Shown here: in pieces, positions 8,700-17,877 of the stretch | Layout of the letters: every line of letters begins with the position of its first letter | Position numbering within the stretch: the stretch's first letter is position 1 | Assembly: GCA_963817515.1 (NCBI GenBank) | Contig: CAWFPJ010000012.1 | Span: forward strand, 248,001 to 312,000 | Length of the DNA: 64,000 bases | Origin: DATMNI01 sp963817515 | GTDB taxonomy: Bacteria > Acidobacteriota > Terriglobia > Bryobacterales > Bryobacteraceae | Reading direction: 5' to 3' | Program-made: the position numbers and the translations under genes | Notes under the pieces: model-generated | Told to the model about the DNA's origin: nothing | Seen by the model: only the letters and a program-made list of their open reading frames with translations | Databases searched by the model: none

Positions 8700-9644
8700 T
8701 CATGTCAGAAACTCCCGATACCACGGAATCGTTCGCTCGATTCCCTGGTCCAGTGTGAAGAGCGGCGACCACTGCAGCATCTGGCGGGCGCGCGCGGCGC
8801 TCAAGAACTGGCGCCGGATTTCGTTGGACACTTCGTTGAGCACCACCGGCTCCAGGTCGGAACCCATGGCTTTGAGGATGCGATTCACAAGACCGAGAAC
8901 CGTGACTTCGATTTCGTTCGAGAAATTGAACGCCCGCCCATGCAGGTCGGGCCTGCTATGCAGTTTTTCCGCCAGCAGGATGTGAGCTGCGGCGCCATCT
9001 TCCACGTAGAAGTAATCGCGAACGTAATGGCCGTCTGAGCGGATCACGGGGCGTTCGCCGCGCAGCACCGAACGGATGGTGCTGGGCACGATGCGCTGCC
9101 AGTTGAGATCGCCCCCGCCATAAAAATTTCCGCAGCGCGTCACCGCCACCGGCAGCCTGTAGCTGTTCGCGTAGGCCTGAGAAATCAGGTCCGCGCATGA
9201 CTTGCTGACATCGTATGGGTGGCGGCCCTGAAGCGGCGTGTCCTCCGTATAGGGCAGGGCTTCATGATCGCCGTACGCTTTGTCGGAGGAGGCCATCACG
9301 ATGGACTTGACGCACGGCGAACGCCGGCACGCCTCCAGCAGATTCCAGGTTCCCTGAATATTGGTTTCGAAGGTCGAGATCGGATTGCTGTTGGCGATTC
9401 CAACGATGGCCTGGGCCGCCAGATGGATCACGGTGTCGGTTTCGAATTCCCTGATCGCGCGCTCCAAAACCTCACGGTCGCTTAGGTCGCCGCGCACTAC
9501 TTTGACTCGCTCAATGGTGCGGCCGTCGCGGACCAGGCAGACCACATCTGCGCCCGTTTCCACCAGTCGGAGGGTGACCCAGGAGCCTAACAGACCAGTG
9601 GCGCCGGTTACCAGAACCGGACGGCCTGCCCAGAATCCATTCAT
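8700..9644 (-). CDS. rfbG: CDP-glucose 4,6-dehydratase
   Basis: About 314 residues when started at the ATG overlapping the rfbF stop (ATGA, 9644-9641); this start puts VLVTGATGLLGSW, the Rossmann motif, close to the N-terminus. It converts CDP-D-glucose to CDP-4-keto-6-deoxyglucose with bound NAD. Visible family motifs are VIHLAAQAIVG, MASSDKAYGDH, HPYDVSKSCADL (YxxxK) and RCGNFYGGGDLNWQRIVPS. The protein is slightly short of typical RfbG (about 360 residues). It is translationally coupled to rfbF upstream and feeds RfbH downstream. Confidence 0.93.
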   Translation of the reverse strand: MNGFWAGRPVLVTGATGLLGSWVTLRLVETGADVVCLVRDGRTIERVKVVRGDLSDREVLERAIREFETDTVIHLAAQAIVGIANSNPISTFETNIQGTWNLLEACRRSPCVKSIVMASSDKAYGDHEALPYTEDTPLQGRHPYDVSKSCADLISQAYANSYRLPVAVTRCGNFYGGGDLNWQRIVPSTIRSVLRGERPVIRSDGHYVRDYFYVEDGAAAHILLAEKLHSRPDLHGRAFNFSNEIEVTVLGLVNRILKAMGSDLEPVVLNEVSNEIRRQFLSAARARQMLQWSPLFTLDQGIERTIPWYREFLT

Positions 9645-10417
9645 GCCCATACTTTCCAGGGAGCCTCGCGGCGATTCCAAAGCTCATTCAGGTGCTGGTA
9701 TTCCCGGAATGTGTCCATGGCGTAAAAAAAACCCTCGTGGCGATACGCCATGAGCTGGCCGGCAGCCGCCAGGCGCTCCAGGGGCTCGCGCTCGAAGATG
9801 CAGTCGTCTCCGCCCAGGAAATCGAATACCCCGGCGTTCAACACGAAAAAGCCGGCATTGATCCAGGCATCGGTCTTGGGTTTTTCGTTGAAGCTGCGGA
9901 CGCGGCTTTGGTCGGTCAGCTCAATCACGCCGAAACGGGAGATGGGCGGCACGGAGGTGACGGTGGCAATCTTCCCATGGCTCTTGTGAAACTCCAACAC
10001 GCGGCGAATGTCCACGTCGCTCACACCATCGCCATAGGTCAGCATAAAGGTGTCGCCATCGACATACCTTCGAATCTTTTGGATGCGGCCTCCGGTCATG
10101 GATTCAGGGCCGGTATCGGCCAGCGTTACGCTGAAGCCTTGCTCGGTGTGCAGCCCGTGGTACTGGATCTGGGATTTTTCTCCGAGGCAAATGGAAAAGT
10201 CGTTGTTCATAGCCTCGTAGTTCAGGAAGTATTCTTTGATGACGTTGCCGCGGTATCCCAGGCACAGCACGAAATCGGAGAACCCATAGTGCGCATAAGA
10301 TTTCATGATGTGCCACAGGATCGGCCGTCCGCCGATCTCAACCATGGGTTTAGGACGAAATTCAGTTTCTTCTCGAAGGCGGGTACCCGTTCCACCGCAC
10401 AAAACGACCACTTTCAT
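9641..10417 (-). CDS. rfbF: Glucose-1-phosphate cytidylyltransferase
   Basis: A 258-residue nucleotidyltransferase making CDP-glucose from CTP and glucose-1-phosphate. The N-terminus MKVVVLCGGTGTRLREETE is the nucleotide-binding loop, followed by RPKPMVEIGGRPILWHIMK, then YGDGVSDVD and FNEKPKTDAWINAGFFVL. Length matches RfbF. It opens the CDP-deoxyhexose steps of the operon and is preceded by the O-antigen polymerase/ligase gene with an 8-bp gap. Confidence 0.96.
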   Translation of the reverse strand: MKVVVLCGGTGTRLREETEFRPKPMVEIGGRPILWHIMKSYAHYGFSDFVLCLGYRGNVIKEYFLNYEAMNNDFSICLGEKSQIQYHGLHTEQGFSVTLADTGPESMTGGRIQKIRRYVDGDTFMLTYGDGVSDVDIRRVLEFHKSHGKIATVTSVPPISRFGVIELTDQSRVRSFNEKPKTDAWINAGFFVLNAGVFDFLGGDDCIFEREPLERLAAAGQLMAYRHEGFFYAMDTFREYQHLNELWNRREAPWKVWA

Positions 10418-10425
10418 GAGAGCTC

Positions 10426-11835
10426 CTAGAACTGGCCCGCCGCGACCGGCCGGAATCCTCGCAAAGCGGCCTGAGTCGGCACCGGCTCGGGAGCTGGGGC
10501 GGTGCGGCGGTCGATTTCAGCCTCGACGGTCCGGCCCAGCGCGGCAGCCAGCCCGCTGAAGACGGACAACATCGAACTGTACGCGATATAGTCGAAGAAC
10601 ACGGTGACGGCGTAGACAATCAGTACGTAATTCAGACAGACGGCAAGATTCGCGATGTCTTGCAGACGGGGATCACCCTCGGTCTTCTTGTATATGCGGG
10701 AAGTCGTCCTCAACGACCAGAAGATAATGAGAACGTAAAAAATGCAGCCCGGAATGCCCAGCTCGGAAGAGACCTGAGTGTAGCTATTGTGCGTTCCCTG
10801 CCAGGTGCCGTGGCGAAGCCCCGTCGCGCGCGCGTCCTCGTCCTCGGCAACCGCGAACATCCCAGGGCCAACACCGAACAAGGGATGATAAAGCGTAAAC
10901 TTTAGGCTCTTTCTGAGCAGGTGCATGCGAGCGTCGGTGGAAGCGATGGCGCTGGCATCCAGCATGTCGTCCTCGCCGTAGACCACTGGTCCTTGGTTTT
11001 CTTCCGTCAGCGTTGCGTATCGGCTCAAAAGCTTCTTAGGCATAGTGCCGGCGATCAACAGCACTAAGACCGTGCCTCCGATGACGATTTTGAGTTTTCC
11101 CGCCATCGAGGACCGCAGGAAAACACAAATCACCGTCACGCCAAACCCAATCAACGCACCGCGGGACCCGGTCTTGCTGGTCGTATACAGCATCGCCACC
11201 ATCACACAGCTCGCAAATACCTTGACCGGCGCCGACGTTGCATTGAGCACGACAAGCCCCCAGAGCGGTAGCCCCAGCAACAGGGCCTGCCCCATCTCAT
11301 TGGGGTTGGAAAACTTTCCGTGGGGTAGGAAGAGGCGTCCGGTTTCCACGGTGCTCCCCCAAAAGATGGCGATAAGTGTCAGAACGAAAAAGGCCCACGT
11401 TACCGAGGAAACAGCGCGCTTGCACTGAGAAAAGTTAGCGATCAACCCCGCGGTAGCAAGGAAGATCACAAAGCTCGGCACCCACATCGTCGTAAAAAGC
11501 GCGACGCTGCCGCCTTTCCAATGGCTGGAAGGCACCGCCAATATAAACCAGGCGGTGAAGCCTAGCATCGCCTTGCCGATATTGGTCTTGAGAGCCGTAA
11601 TGAAGCTCTGGCTCAAGACCACCATCACCAGCATCACGCGATAGCTGATGCCTGGGACATGCAATGCGGAAAACTTAACGTCGAAAATGCGGCTGTAGAT
11701 CAGAAAGAGGTAGATGACAAGAATGAAAAATCCAAGCCGCTGAAAACCAGAAACTTCGCCGGGAGAATTGACCCATACAGGCGCCGCATATCGGCGGATT
11801 ATGACGGGCTGCGGGTTAACGGGGGCTGCCGTCAT
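10426..11835 (-). CDS. O-antigen ligase/polymerase-like membrane protein (Wzy_C family)
   Basis: A 469-residue polytopic protein with about ten to twelve predicted membrane helices. The Wzy_C region has GRLFLPHGKFSNPNEMGQAL, then SKTGSRGALIG, a large periplasmic loop, and the motif GVGPGMF followed by GTHNSY (about residues 330-360), typical of O-antigen ligases and polymerases. It would join or polymerise surface polysaccharide on the periplasmic face. Ligase and polymerase cannot be told apart here. It is the first gene of the minus-strand polysaccharide operon that continues to 5537. Confidence 0.85.
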   Translation of the reverse strand: MTAAPVNPQPVIIRRYAAPVWVNSPGEVSGFQRLGFFILVIYLFLIYSRIFDVKFSALHVPGISYRVMLVMVVLSQSFITALKTNIGKAMLGFTAWFILAVPSSHWKGGSVALFTTMWVPSFVIFLATAGLIANFSQCKRAVSSVTWAFFVLTLIAIFWGSTVETGRLFLPHGKFSNPNEMGQALLLGLPLWGLVVLNATSAPVKVFASCVMVAMLYTTSKTGSRGALIGFGVTVICVFLRSSMAGKLKIVIGGTVLVLLIAGTMPKKLLSRYATLTEENQGPVVYGEDDMLDASAIASTDARMHLLRKSLKFTLYHPLFGVGPGMFAVAEDEDARATGLRHGTWQGTHNSYTQVSSELGIPGCIFYVLIIFWSLRTTSRIYKKTEGDPRLQDIANLAVCLNYVLIVYAVTVFFDYIAYSSMLSVFSGLAAALGRTVEAEIDRRTAPAPEPVPTQAALRGFRPVAAGQF

Positions 11836-12039
11836 ACGAAGTGGTTGGTAACTCTCAAGAGGCCTGTGACGTCCAAGCGCAATTTTATCACCTTTGATCG
11901 CCCATTTCGCAGCAGACGTCCACCAAAAGACCGGCCAAATGCCGTCCCGAAAGCTGACATTGTGTCATTGCCAACGTTAGTGGTGAGAACCAACCTGCTG
12001 GCAAGCTGGAGGGTGGTATACTCGCCGATTAAACCGGCC
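11836..12039. promoter_or_regulatory. Divergent intergenic region between the O-antigen operon and a glycosyltransferase
   Basis: This 204-bp gap separates two divergent transcription units and must carry promoters both ways. A TATACT hexamer at 12017-12022 could be a -10 for the plus strand but lies close to the start codon and lacks a convincing -35. An open frame from 11659 runs through the gap into the plus-strand gene, but it has no membrane-protein character and would overlap the divergent gene. Confidence 0.4.
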
Positions 12040-13881
12040 ATGATGGATTACAGGCAGCCTTCCGCGACCAGCCTTCCATCCGTCGCAGCGCGCCGGACCT
12101 CTGACGTTCATTATTTTCTTGAGCGGCATTTCCGGGTGCTGGCCGCCATCCTTTTGCTTACGATGGCACTCGTGCAGTTTGCCGTGATGCAGGGAGAAAG
12201 TCAGGCGAATGATGAGAGTTTCCACCTGCTGGCCGGGTACAGCTATCTCAAGACGGGAGTATTACCGCTCGGCGTCGAACATCCGCCGCTTGCGCAATTG
12301 ATCGCGGCTTTGCCGCTGCTTCCTCTTAAACTGCGGCTTCCAGGACGCCATCTCGAGGCGGGGGATTATCAGCAGTATGCCCGAGAGCAGGAGTTTCTTT
12401 ACGCCAATCGATATCCGGCCCAGACGATTCTAATGACGGCAAGATCGGCCGACATTGCGATCACTCTGTTGCTCGCGCTCGTGCTGGCCTGGTGGACGCG
12501 AAGACATTTCGGCGCCGTCCCGGCGCTGGCTGCGCTGTTGCTACTGGCCTTCGATCCAAACTTTCTGGCGCATGGGCATTACACCGACAACGATGTTCCA
12601 GTGGCGTTATGTTTTCTGGCCGGAGCCCTGAGCTGGAACGCGTTTCTATCCACCGGGCGCCTGAGCGCTGCTATACTTTGTGGCGCGCTCAGCGGCGTTG
12701 CGATGTCTACCAAGTATTCGGCAATTCTGCTGTTCCCCATATACGTTCTGCTTTACCTGGTGCACTGGTGGCAACAGTCGGGAATTCCAGGCGGTTCCGG
12801 TTACCGCTGTTCGCTCGGGCATCTCACCAAGAGCATGCTCGCACTGGTTGCATGCATGTTCCTGGTGGTATTCGCCATCTTCAACTTTGAGACACGCCCG
12901 CTGGTTCCCACGGAAATGATGGAGAATCCTGAGCCCATCTCCGCCAAGATCATGAGGCGTCCGGAACTCCTGGGGCGGCTCGCTCCATGGGTGCTCGGAC
13001 ACCCTGAAAGGTGGCAGTTGTTGGAAACGGTGCTGCAGCGCACGCCCATCCCGGCCGCCTCATTCTTCCGCGGGCTGTTCGTGGTCCTCCATCACAGCGC
13101 CGTTGGGCACCCCACTTATTTACTTGGCCAGTATTCGTCCACTGGATGGTGGTATTATTTCCCGGTCGTGATCGCGGTCAAGTCACCCGTGGGGCTGCAG
13201 TTGCTCTTTTTGTTGGCTGTAATAGTAGCCGCGCGGGCCTTGTTTCATGAAGGATTCAGCCGGGCGATTCGCAAGCTGAAGACGTTAAACCAGGACTGGT
13301 ATGTCTTGCTGGTGCCTCCGCTGTTCTATTTCGTGGTCAGCGTACGCAGCCACATCAGTATCGGTATCCGGCACCAGCTTCCGATTTATCCGTTTATCTT
13401 TATATGGATTGCGGCCGTTCTTTTTTCGCGGAGGCTAAAAGTTCCCCTTCTCTTGGGACGGGTTGCAGTAGCTTGCATGGCGATGGTAGCGGTGGAGACA
13501 GCCGTGGCTTTCCCCAACTATTTGGGTTTTTTCAACACTCCGAGCGGCGGCCCCCGAATGGGACAAAGATATGTTGTGGATTCCAACCTTGACTGGGGTC
13601 AGGATTTATTACACTTGAAACGGTACCTTTCTACCCACAACGTTTCCAATGTTTGCCTGGCATACTTCGGTGCTGCTCCGCCGGAGTATTTTGGGATTAA
13701 GTCGCGCGCGGTTCCACCCACCCTGGAAGAAGCGCGCCGAACGGGTTGCGTGGTGATAATGAGTAATACACAATTCGCATTCGACGGTGGAGGCGAACGC
13801 CGCTATCAATGGCTAAATAACCTGCGGGCAACGGATTATGTGGGCTCTTCATACCGCGTTTACGATCTCAATTCGCAATGA
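12040..13881 (+). CDS. ArnT/GT39-like membrane glycosyltransferase
   Basis: A 613-residue (start 12040, or 12043) polytopic protein of the PMT/ArnT superfamily, which transfers sugars from polyprenyl-phosphate donors on the outer face of the inner membrane. The first external loop carries ANDESFHLLAGYSYL with the acidic catalytic pair expected of GT-C enzymes, followed by GVEHPPLAQLIAALP, the second GT39 signature. A tail after the last helix has VDSNLDWGQDLLHLKRYL, common in bacterial members. It diverges from the O-antigen operon and probably decorates a surface glycan or glycoprotein; acceptor unknown. Confidence 0.85.
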   Translation: MMDYRQPSATSLPSVAARRTSDVHYFLERHFRVLAAILLLTMALVQFAVMQGESQANDESFHLLAGYSYLKTGVLPLGVEHPPLAQLIAALPLLPLKLRLPGRHLEAGDYQQYAREQEFLYANRYPAQTILMTARSADIAITLLLALVLAWWTRRHFGAVPALAALLLLAFDPNFLAHGHYTDNDVPVALCFLAGALSWNAFLSTGRLSAAILCGALSGVAMSTKYSAILLFPIYVLLYLVHWWQQSGIPGGSGYRCSLGHLTKSMLALVACMFLVVFAIFNFETRPLVPTEMMENPEPISAKIMRRPELLGRLAPWVLGHPERWQLLETVLQRTPIPAASFFRGLFVVLHHSAVGHPTYLLGQYSSTGWWYYFPVVIAVKSPVGLQLLFLLAVIVAARALFHEGFSRAIRKLKTLNQDWYVLLVPPLFYFVVSVRSHISIGIRHQLPIYPFIFIWIAAVLFSRRLKVPLLLGRVAVACMAMVAVETAVAFPNYLGFFNTPSGGPRMGQRYVVDSNLDWGQDLLHLKRYLSTHNVSNVCLAYFGAAPPEYFGIKSRAVPPTLEEARRTGCVVIMSNTQFAFDGGGERRYQWLNNLRATDYVGSSYRVYDLNSQ

Positions 13882-14251
13882 CGGGCCCAAACGCTCACTC
13901 AGTCGATTAGCCGCCGTGGAGCCAGGCTTCAGCCTGCCATGTCCGGATTCATCCGGGCACCCCGCCGCAATCAAGATTGTCTGCGACGGCCCTGACTTAC
14001 ACGCCGATTGGCTTCGTTCCGAAAATGAGGTACCTCATTGACGCGCCCCTGATCCGGAACAATAGCCATCCAGCCCGCCACAACAGTAGCGCGCCTTAGC
14101 AAATTTTTTTCATCGACTGGTCAATCACTTACAGCCCTCATCTTCGTAAGCGCGATTCTTCGCTTGCTAGCCTGATCTTGAGAGAGATGCTCGGGAAGGT
14201 AACTGGTTTCCGAGTAGCGCCAGTGCCCGGCGGCTCGAAGGAGAATCATCG
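13882..14251. other. Gene-free stretch with one REP-like copy
   Basis: About 370 bp between the glycosyltransferase stop and the small leader ORF. Apart from the repeat at 13909-13961, I see no conserved gene, tRNA or clear promoter. An A/T-rich run (AAATTTTTTT around 14100) is the only composition feature. The promoter for the secreted-protein operon should lie in its right half. Confidence 0.5.
13909..13961. repeat. REP-like palindromic element, family A, copy 2
   Basis: Matches the element at 5484-5536 over its whole 53 bp with only two visible changes, both in the second palindrome (TGTCCGGATT-CATCCGGGCA here, so the symmetry is imperfect). Like copy 1 it begins shortly after the end of a coding region. 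Same orientation as copy 1. Confidence 0.85.
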
Positions 14252-14347
14252 ATGATAGCGGAATCTATGCAGTGGGTTGACGTCGGCCGCTTCCGGCTGT
14301 CTTTAACCAGCAGCCTTCGTAAGCCCTGCAAAGTGACTCTTCCATGA
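14252..14347 (+). CDS. 31-residue leader ORF overlapping the next start codon
   Basis: ATG 14252 is preceded by AAGGAG (14238-14243) at a good 8-nt spacing, stronger than anything before the next gene. The frame encodes 31 residues (MIAESMQWVDVGRF...) and stops at TGA 14345-14347, which overlaps the next ATG (14344) as ATGA. This is the geometry of translational coupling. The peptide has no recognisable family and no obvious run of one amino acid as in attenuator leaders. It could be a real leader peptide or a chance frame; the ribosome-binding site and exact overlap argue for use. Confidence 0.5.
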   Translation: MIAESMQWVDVGRFRLSLTSSLRKPCKVTLP

Positions 14348-17300
14348 AACGGCTGATCCTCCTGCTTCTGTTCGCCATGCCTGCGCTGGCGCAGTGCACG
14401 GGATACGCTAACTCGAAGACAGTTGACATCGCCAGGCTTAAAGTTCCATCCACGCAGAGTAACTTCACTATCCTCATCTCCGGCACCTGGAGTTTTCTGG
14501 CAAACACCGGTTCGGGTGGGTTCGTCGCCAATCCCAGCGGATTTGATATTTGCTTCTCTGACTCCGCCAATTTCGTCAAGTATTCTTACGATCCTTTTGA
14601 GACCTATATCAATACCACTGGACAAATCGCCGTATGGGTTGGTCCAATAGCTACGATTAATGGAAACACATCCGCGTCTGACACTCAGATCAAGCTCTGG
14701 TACGGGAACCCGGGCGTCACCACATTTCAGGGGGGCAGTGCCGGAACCGCCTGGGACAGCCATTCCAAGTTCGTCCAACACTTCCCAAACGGCACTACGC
14801 TGACCGCGGCCGACACCGGCGCCAATGGAATCAACGGCACCGTTACCGGAGCCACGGCGGCTGCCGGGATAATCGACGGCGGGGCCTTGATAGGGAATGG
14901 GAATTATATCGGATTTGGAAATCCTGGCGCGCTGCAACTCACCTCTGGCTACACCCTGGAAGCTTGGGAAAAAATGAGCAACCTGAGTGCTACCGGCGAG
15001 CAAGTACTTTATGCTAACTGGTCACAGACATCCAATTTTTTTGGCGTGCTCTTAAGTTTGGGGAATTATACCGGGAGTAATTTTCAGGTCAGGCTCGTGA
15101 ATGGAATCGGGACCAGTTCCTTTGTGCCCAGGTTCAGCGCGGCCACCCTTGGTGATACGAACTGGCATCACATTGCAGGGACGTGGGATGGGGCTGCTCA
15201 GAACCTGTTTCTTGACGGCGCGGCAAGCGGAGCGGCTATCCCTCGCCCCGCGCCATCTTATGCCTTAGCCAACCTGGTCAGAATCGGAGATGCTAACACC
15301 GGTTCGGAGATAAGCCCCTTTAACGGAACCATCGATGAAGTACGGGTCTCCGATATCGCCAGATCTCCCGACTGGATAACAGCCGAATACAATAACATTT
15401 CTTCGCCCTCCACCTTTCTCTCCATCATAAATAACTCGCCTGGCAGCGGACCCGCGATCAGCAATATGTCTTGCGCGCCGAACTCCCCTTCATCGGCCAG
15501 ATGCACTTGGACTACCGATGTAGCATCCGGGTCGCAGGTGCGCTGCGGAACTTCAAGCGGGGGGCCGTTCACAACCTATCAAACGACTACCGTATACGCC
15601 GGTTCAAGCGGAGTGACTGCGCATTCGATGGTGATTCCCGGCCTGCCCAATAACGTCAGCCAGACGGCATACTACTGCCAGGTGTTATCCGGAAATTCCC
15701 AGGGCTCCGCCGTGAGCGCCGCGGTCCCCACCGGCACCTTTGCACCAGTCGTCTCCACGCCCTTCACCGCCATACTCTCGCCGGTAACGCGCTACAACGA
15801 CCAGTACAACGGCGTACGGGGACTGGCAAATCGGGGCATCGCGGCCAACATGGGAGCATACTACCCGACCATGTGGGCGGATGATGGCAAGCTATACGGC
15901 GTCGGGAACGACACCAGTTGGCTGGCAACCGGCCATGGCTCTTATAGCGGCTTTGGGAATGGTTCGAGCCTCGCCATTTTTGGTACCAACCCGGCCGGCG
16001 GCACCGCATCGGCGGCGTCTGCCTCTCTCCTGACGATAGCTCTGGTGAATCCATTGAGTAACTTTGGGATTGCCGGCGCGGGCAACACCTGCACCGATGG
16101 CACCACATCCGGACCCGGATGCTGGGTTGATGGCGCAACCTGGAAAACCGGCAATGGAATCAGTTTCAACGGCAGACTTGTCCAGCACGTGATGCGGCAG
16201 AACGGCGGCGGCGGACTCTGGGGAGACGCCTCTCTGATCGTCTCCTCCGACCATGGCGCAACCTGGCTTGCCCCGCAAAATTATCCCGGCGGCGCGCCCA
16301 AGGCGAACGGAGATCCGCCGCCCGGCGGGACGGGAATGTGGACCGGTTACGGGGCAGGTAACAACTGCGCCAATGCCACCATCCCGCAGCATGGGCAAGA
16401 CTACGGATTCACAGGCTCCTCGTTTTTCAATTACGGCAACACCGATGCCTTCGTCTATCTGATGTGTTCTAGAGGCGATCTGGGATTCGCCTATGTAGCC
16501 AGGGTGCGGGTGGAGGATTTCCTGCTCCTCGACGCGGCTAAGTATCAGTACTACACCGGCGGCGACGGTCTGCTGGATGTGAACTGGTCAAGTAATATCG
16601 CTTCGGCCGTCGCCACCGGAGTTCAATCGACCGGTGCCGGGAACGGCGTCTGCATTCAGGGCGTGGAGTTCATTCCCGACTTCAACCGGTGGATGTTCAC
16701 CTGCGGTGGAGGCCCCTCCGGTACCGGAATTAGCGCCACAGTGCAGATATTCGACGCTCCCTATCCATGGGGGCCAACGTTCACTCTGGTAGCGGCTTTA
16801 CCCCGCGCGCAGGCATATCTGAATTACGCTCCAGCGTTTACGGCCCCCTTGGCAAGCACTTACTCCAGGATCTCCAGCAGCCCGCTAACTTCGTCTATCG
16901 TCATAATGACTACGGGGCAGACCAACGGTCAGAGCGCGGCGAATCCAGCGGTGGATGAATATTCACCGCACTGGTTCACCGCCAGGCTGGTGCCGCAAGA
17001 CCCGTCCGGTAGAGGGCCGCTTCGCCGCCCGGTGATTTCGAGTAGTGGGCGGAACCTGCATCTTGCCTCGGGACTCGATCTCTTTTACGATTTTCAGGGG
17101 CTGAGTTTCGCTTTCACGGTTCCGGACCGCTCTCCGCGTGGGAAATACTCGATTTCCCTCACCCGCGCAACACCCGCCATCCTGGATCAGTTCGGGATGA
17201 TTAATTTCGGTTTCTGGAGCGGCCTCGCCAATAACTGCTCGCCTGCCTGTGCCTCGCCGGTCAATTACACGCTTCCGACGTCATACAGCGCCGGCCTGAA

Positions 17301-17862
17301 CGACTTCACTGTGGCATTGGTGTTCGCGCACTATCCGTCTTCTCTGCCCGCGGTTAGCGGCGAACTGGTCCTGGACAAAACGGACCTGCAGTTGTTCCGC
17401 AACGGCACTACCGCGAATTCATGGAAGGTGACGGTGGGAACCACCACCATCGGCCCTTTCGCGCTTACCACGGACGTTGCGGCCGGCGGCACTACCTGGC
17501 CGGCTTTATTCATCAGGCGGATTGGATCCACAGTCAACGTGTACTCTTCGGCAGGTATCGGATCGGCGCCGCTTACTGTCTTAGCGACCGGGACTTACGC
17601 CGGTACCTTATCGGCCGCAAACCCGCTCAACATCGGGGCGACACTTACGGGCATCATGTCGGAATTGCTGATCTGGCCGCGCGGATTGTCCGATGGCTTG
17701 AATGTTGTGGGACCCTGCGAGTTGTGCCTGGAGACAGCCGTCATTCGCAGTGACATGGCGCAGCGCGGCCTTACGATTGTCGCCTCCGCGGGAAGCGGTC
17801 TGCTGTTTGATTCTCAGGCGGGTCTGTTTGACAGCATTCCTGGCTTATTCGATTTGCACTAG
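14344..17862 (+). CDS. Very large secreted protein with DUF2341-like, LamG-like and Asp-box-containing domains
   Basis: 1172 residues with a Sec signal peptide (MKRLILLLLFAMPALA-Q). About 20-130 resembles DUF2341 (ending IKLWYGNPG); about 190-340 is a concanavalin A/LamG-like lectin fold (YTLEAWEKMSN, WHHIAGTWDG, GTIDEVRVSDIAR). A fibronectin-like stretch follows, then a central region of about 480-890 with SSDHGATW near residue 634, a good Asp-box (SxDxGxTW) as in sialidase-type beta-propellers. A second LamG-like domain closes the protein, and the C-terminus repeats LFDS three times. It is likely a surface-bound glycan-binding or glycan-processing protein. Codon use is less GC-rich by eye than its neighbours, hinting at transfer. 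Confidence 0.8.
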   Translation: MKRLILLLLFAMPALAQCTGYANSKTVDIARLKVPSTQSNFTILISGTWSFLANTGSGGFVANPSGFDICFSDSANFVKYSYDPFETYINTTGQIAVWVGPIATINGNTSASDTQIKLWYGNPGVTTFQGGSAGTAWDSHSKFVQHFPNGTTLTAADTGANGINGTVTGATAAAGIIDGGALIGNGNYIGFGNPGALQLTSGYTLEAWEKMSNLSATGEQVLYANWSQTSNFFGVLLSLGNYTGSNFQVRLVNGIGTSSFVPRFSAATLGDTNWHHIAGTWDGAAQNLFLDGAASGAAIPRPAPSYALANLVRIGDANTGSEISPFNGTIDEVRVSDIARSPDWITAEYNNISSPSTFLSIINNSPGSGPAISNMSCAPNSPSSARCTWTTDVASGSQVRCGTSSGGPFTTYQTTTVYAGSSGVTAHSMVIPGLPNNVSQTAYYCQVLSGNSQGSAVSAAVPTGTFAPVVSTPFTAILSPVTRYNDQYNGVRGLANRGIAANMGAYYPTMWADDGKLYGVGNDTSWLATGHGSYSGFGNGSSLAIFGTNPAGGTASAASASLLTIALVNPLSNFGIAGAGNTCTDGTTSGPGCWVDGATWKTGNGISFNGRLVQHVMRQNGGGGLWGDASLIVSSDHGATWLAPQNYPGGAPKANGDPPPGGTGMWTGYGAGNNCANATIPQHGQDYGFTGSSFFNYGNTDAFVYLMCSRGDLGFAYVARVRVEDFLLLDAAKYQYYTGGDGLLDVNWSSNIASAVATGVQSTGAGNGVCIQGVEFIPDFNRWMFTCGGGPSGTGISATVQIFDAPYPWGPTFTLVAALPRAQAYLNYAPAFTAPLASTYSRISSSPLTSSIVIMTTGQTNGQSAANPAVDEYSPHWFTARLVPQDPSGRGPLRRPVISSSGRNLHLASGLDLFYDFQGLSFAFTVPDRSPRGKYSISLTRATPAILDQFGMINFGFWSGLANNCSPACASPVNYTLPTSYSAGLNDFTVALVFAHYPSSLPAVSGELVLDKTDLQLFRNGTTANSWKVTVGTTTIGPFALTTDVAAGGTTWPALFIRRIGSTVNVYSSAGIGSAPLTVLATGTYAGTLSAANPLNIGATLTGIMSELLIWPRGLSDGLNVVGPCELCLETAVIRSDMAQRGLTIVASAGSGLLFDSQAGLFDSIPGLFDLH

Positions 17863-17877
17863 AAAGGGACGATCTAA

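Noticed and set aside
11659..12039. N-terminal extension of the glycosyltransferase
   Set aside because: Overlaps the divergent O-antigen ligase gene by 177 bp and lacks any conserved or membrane character; start at 12040 fits the family.
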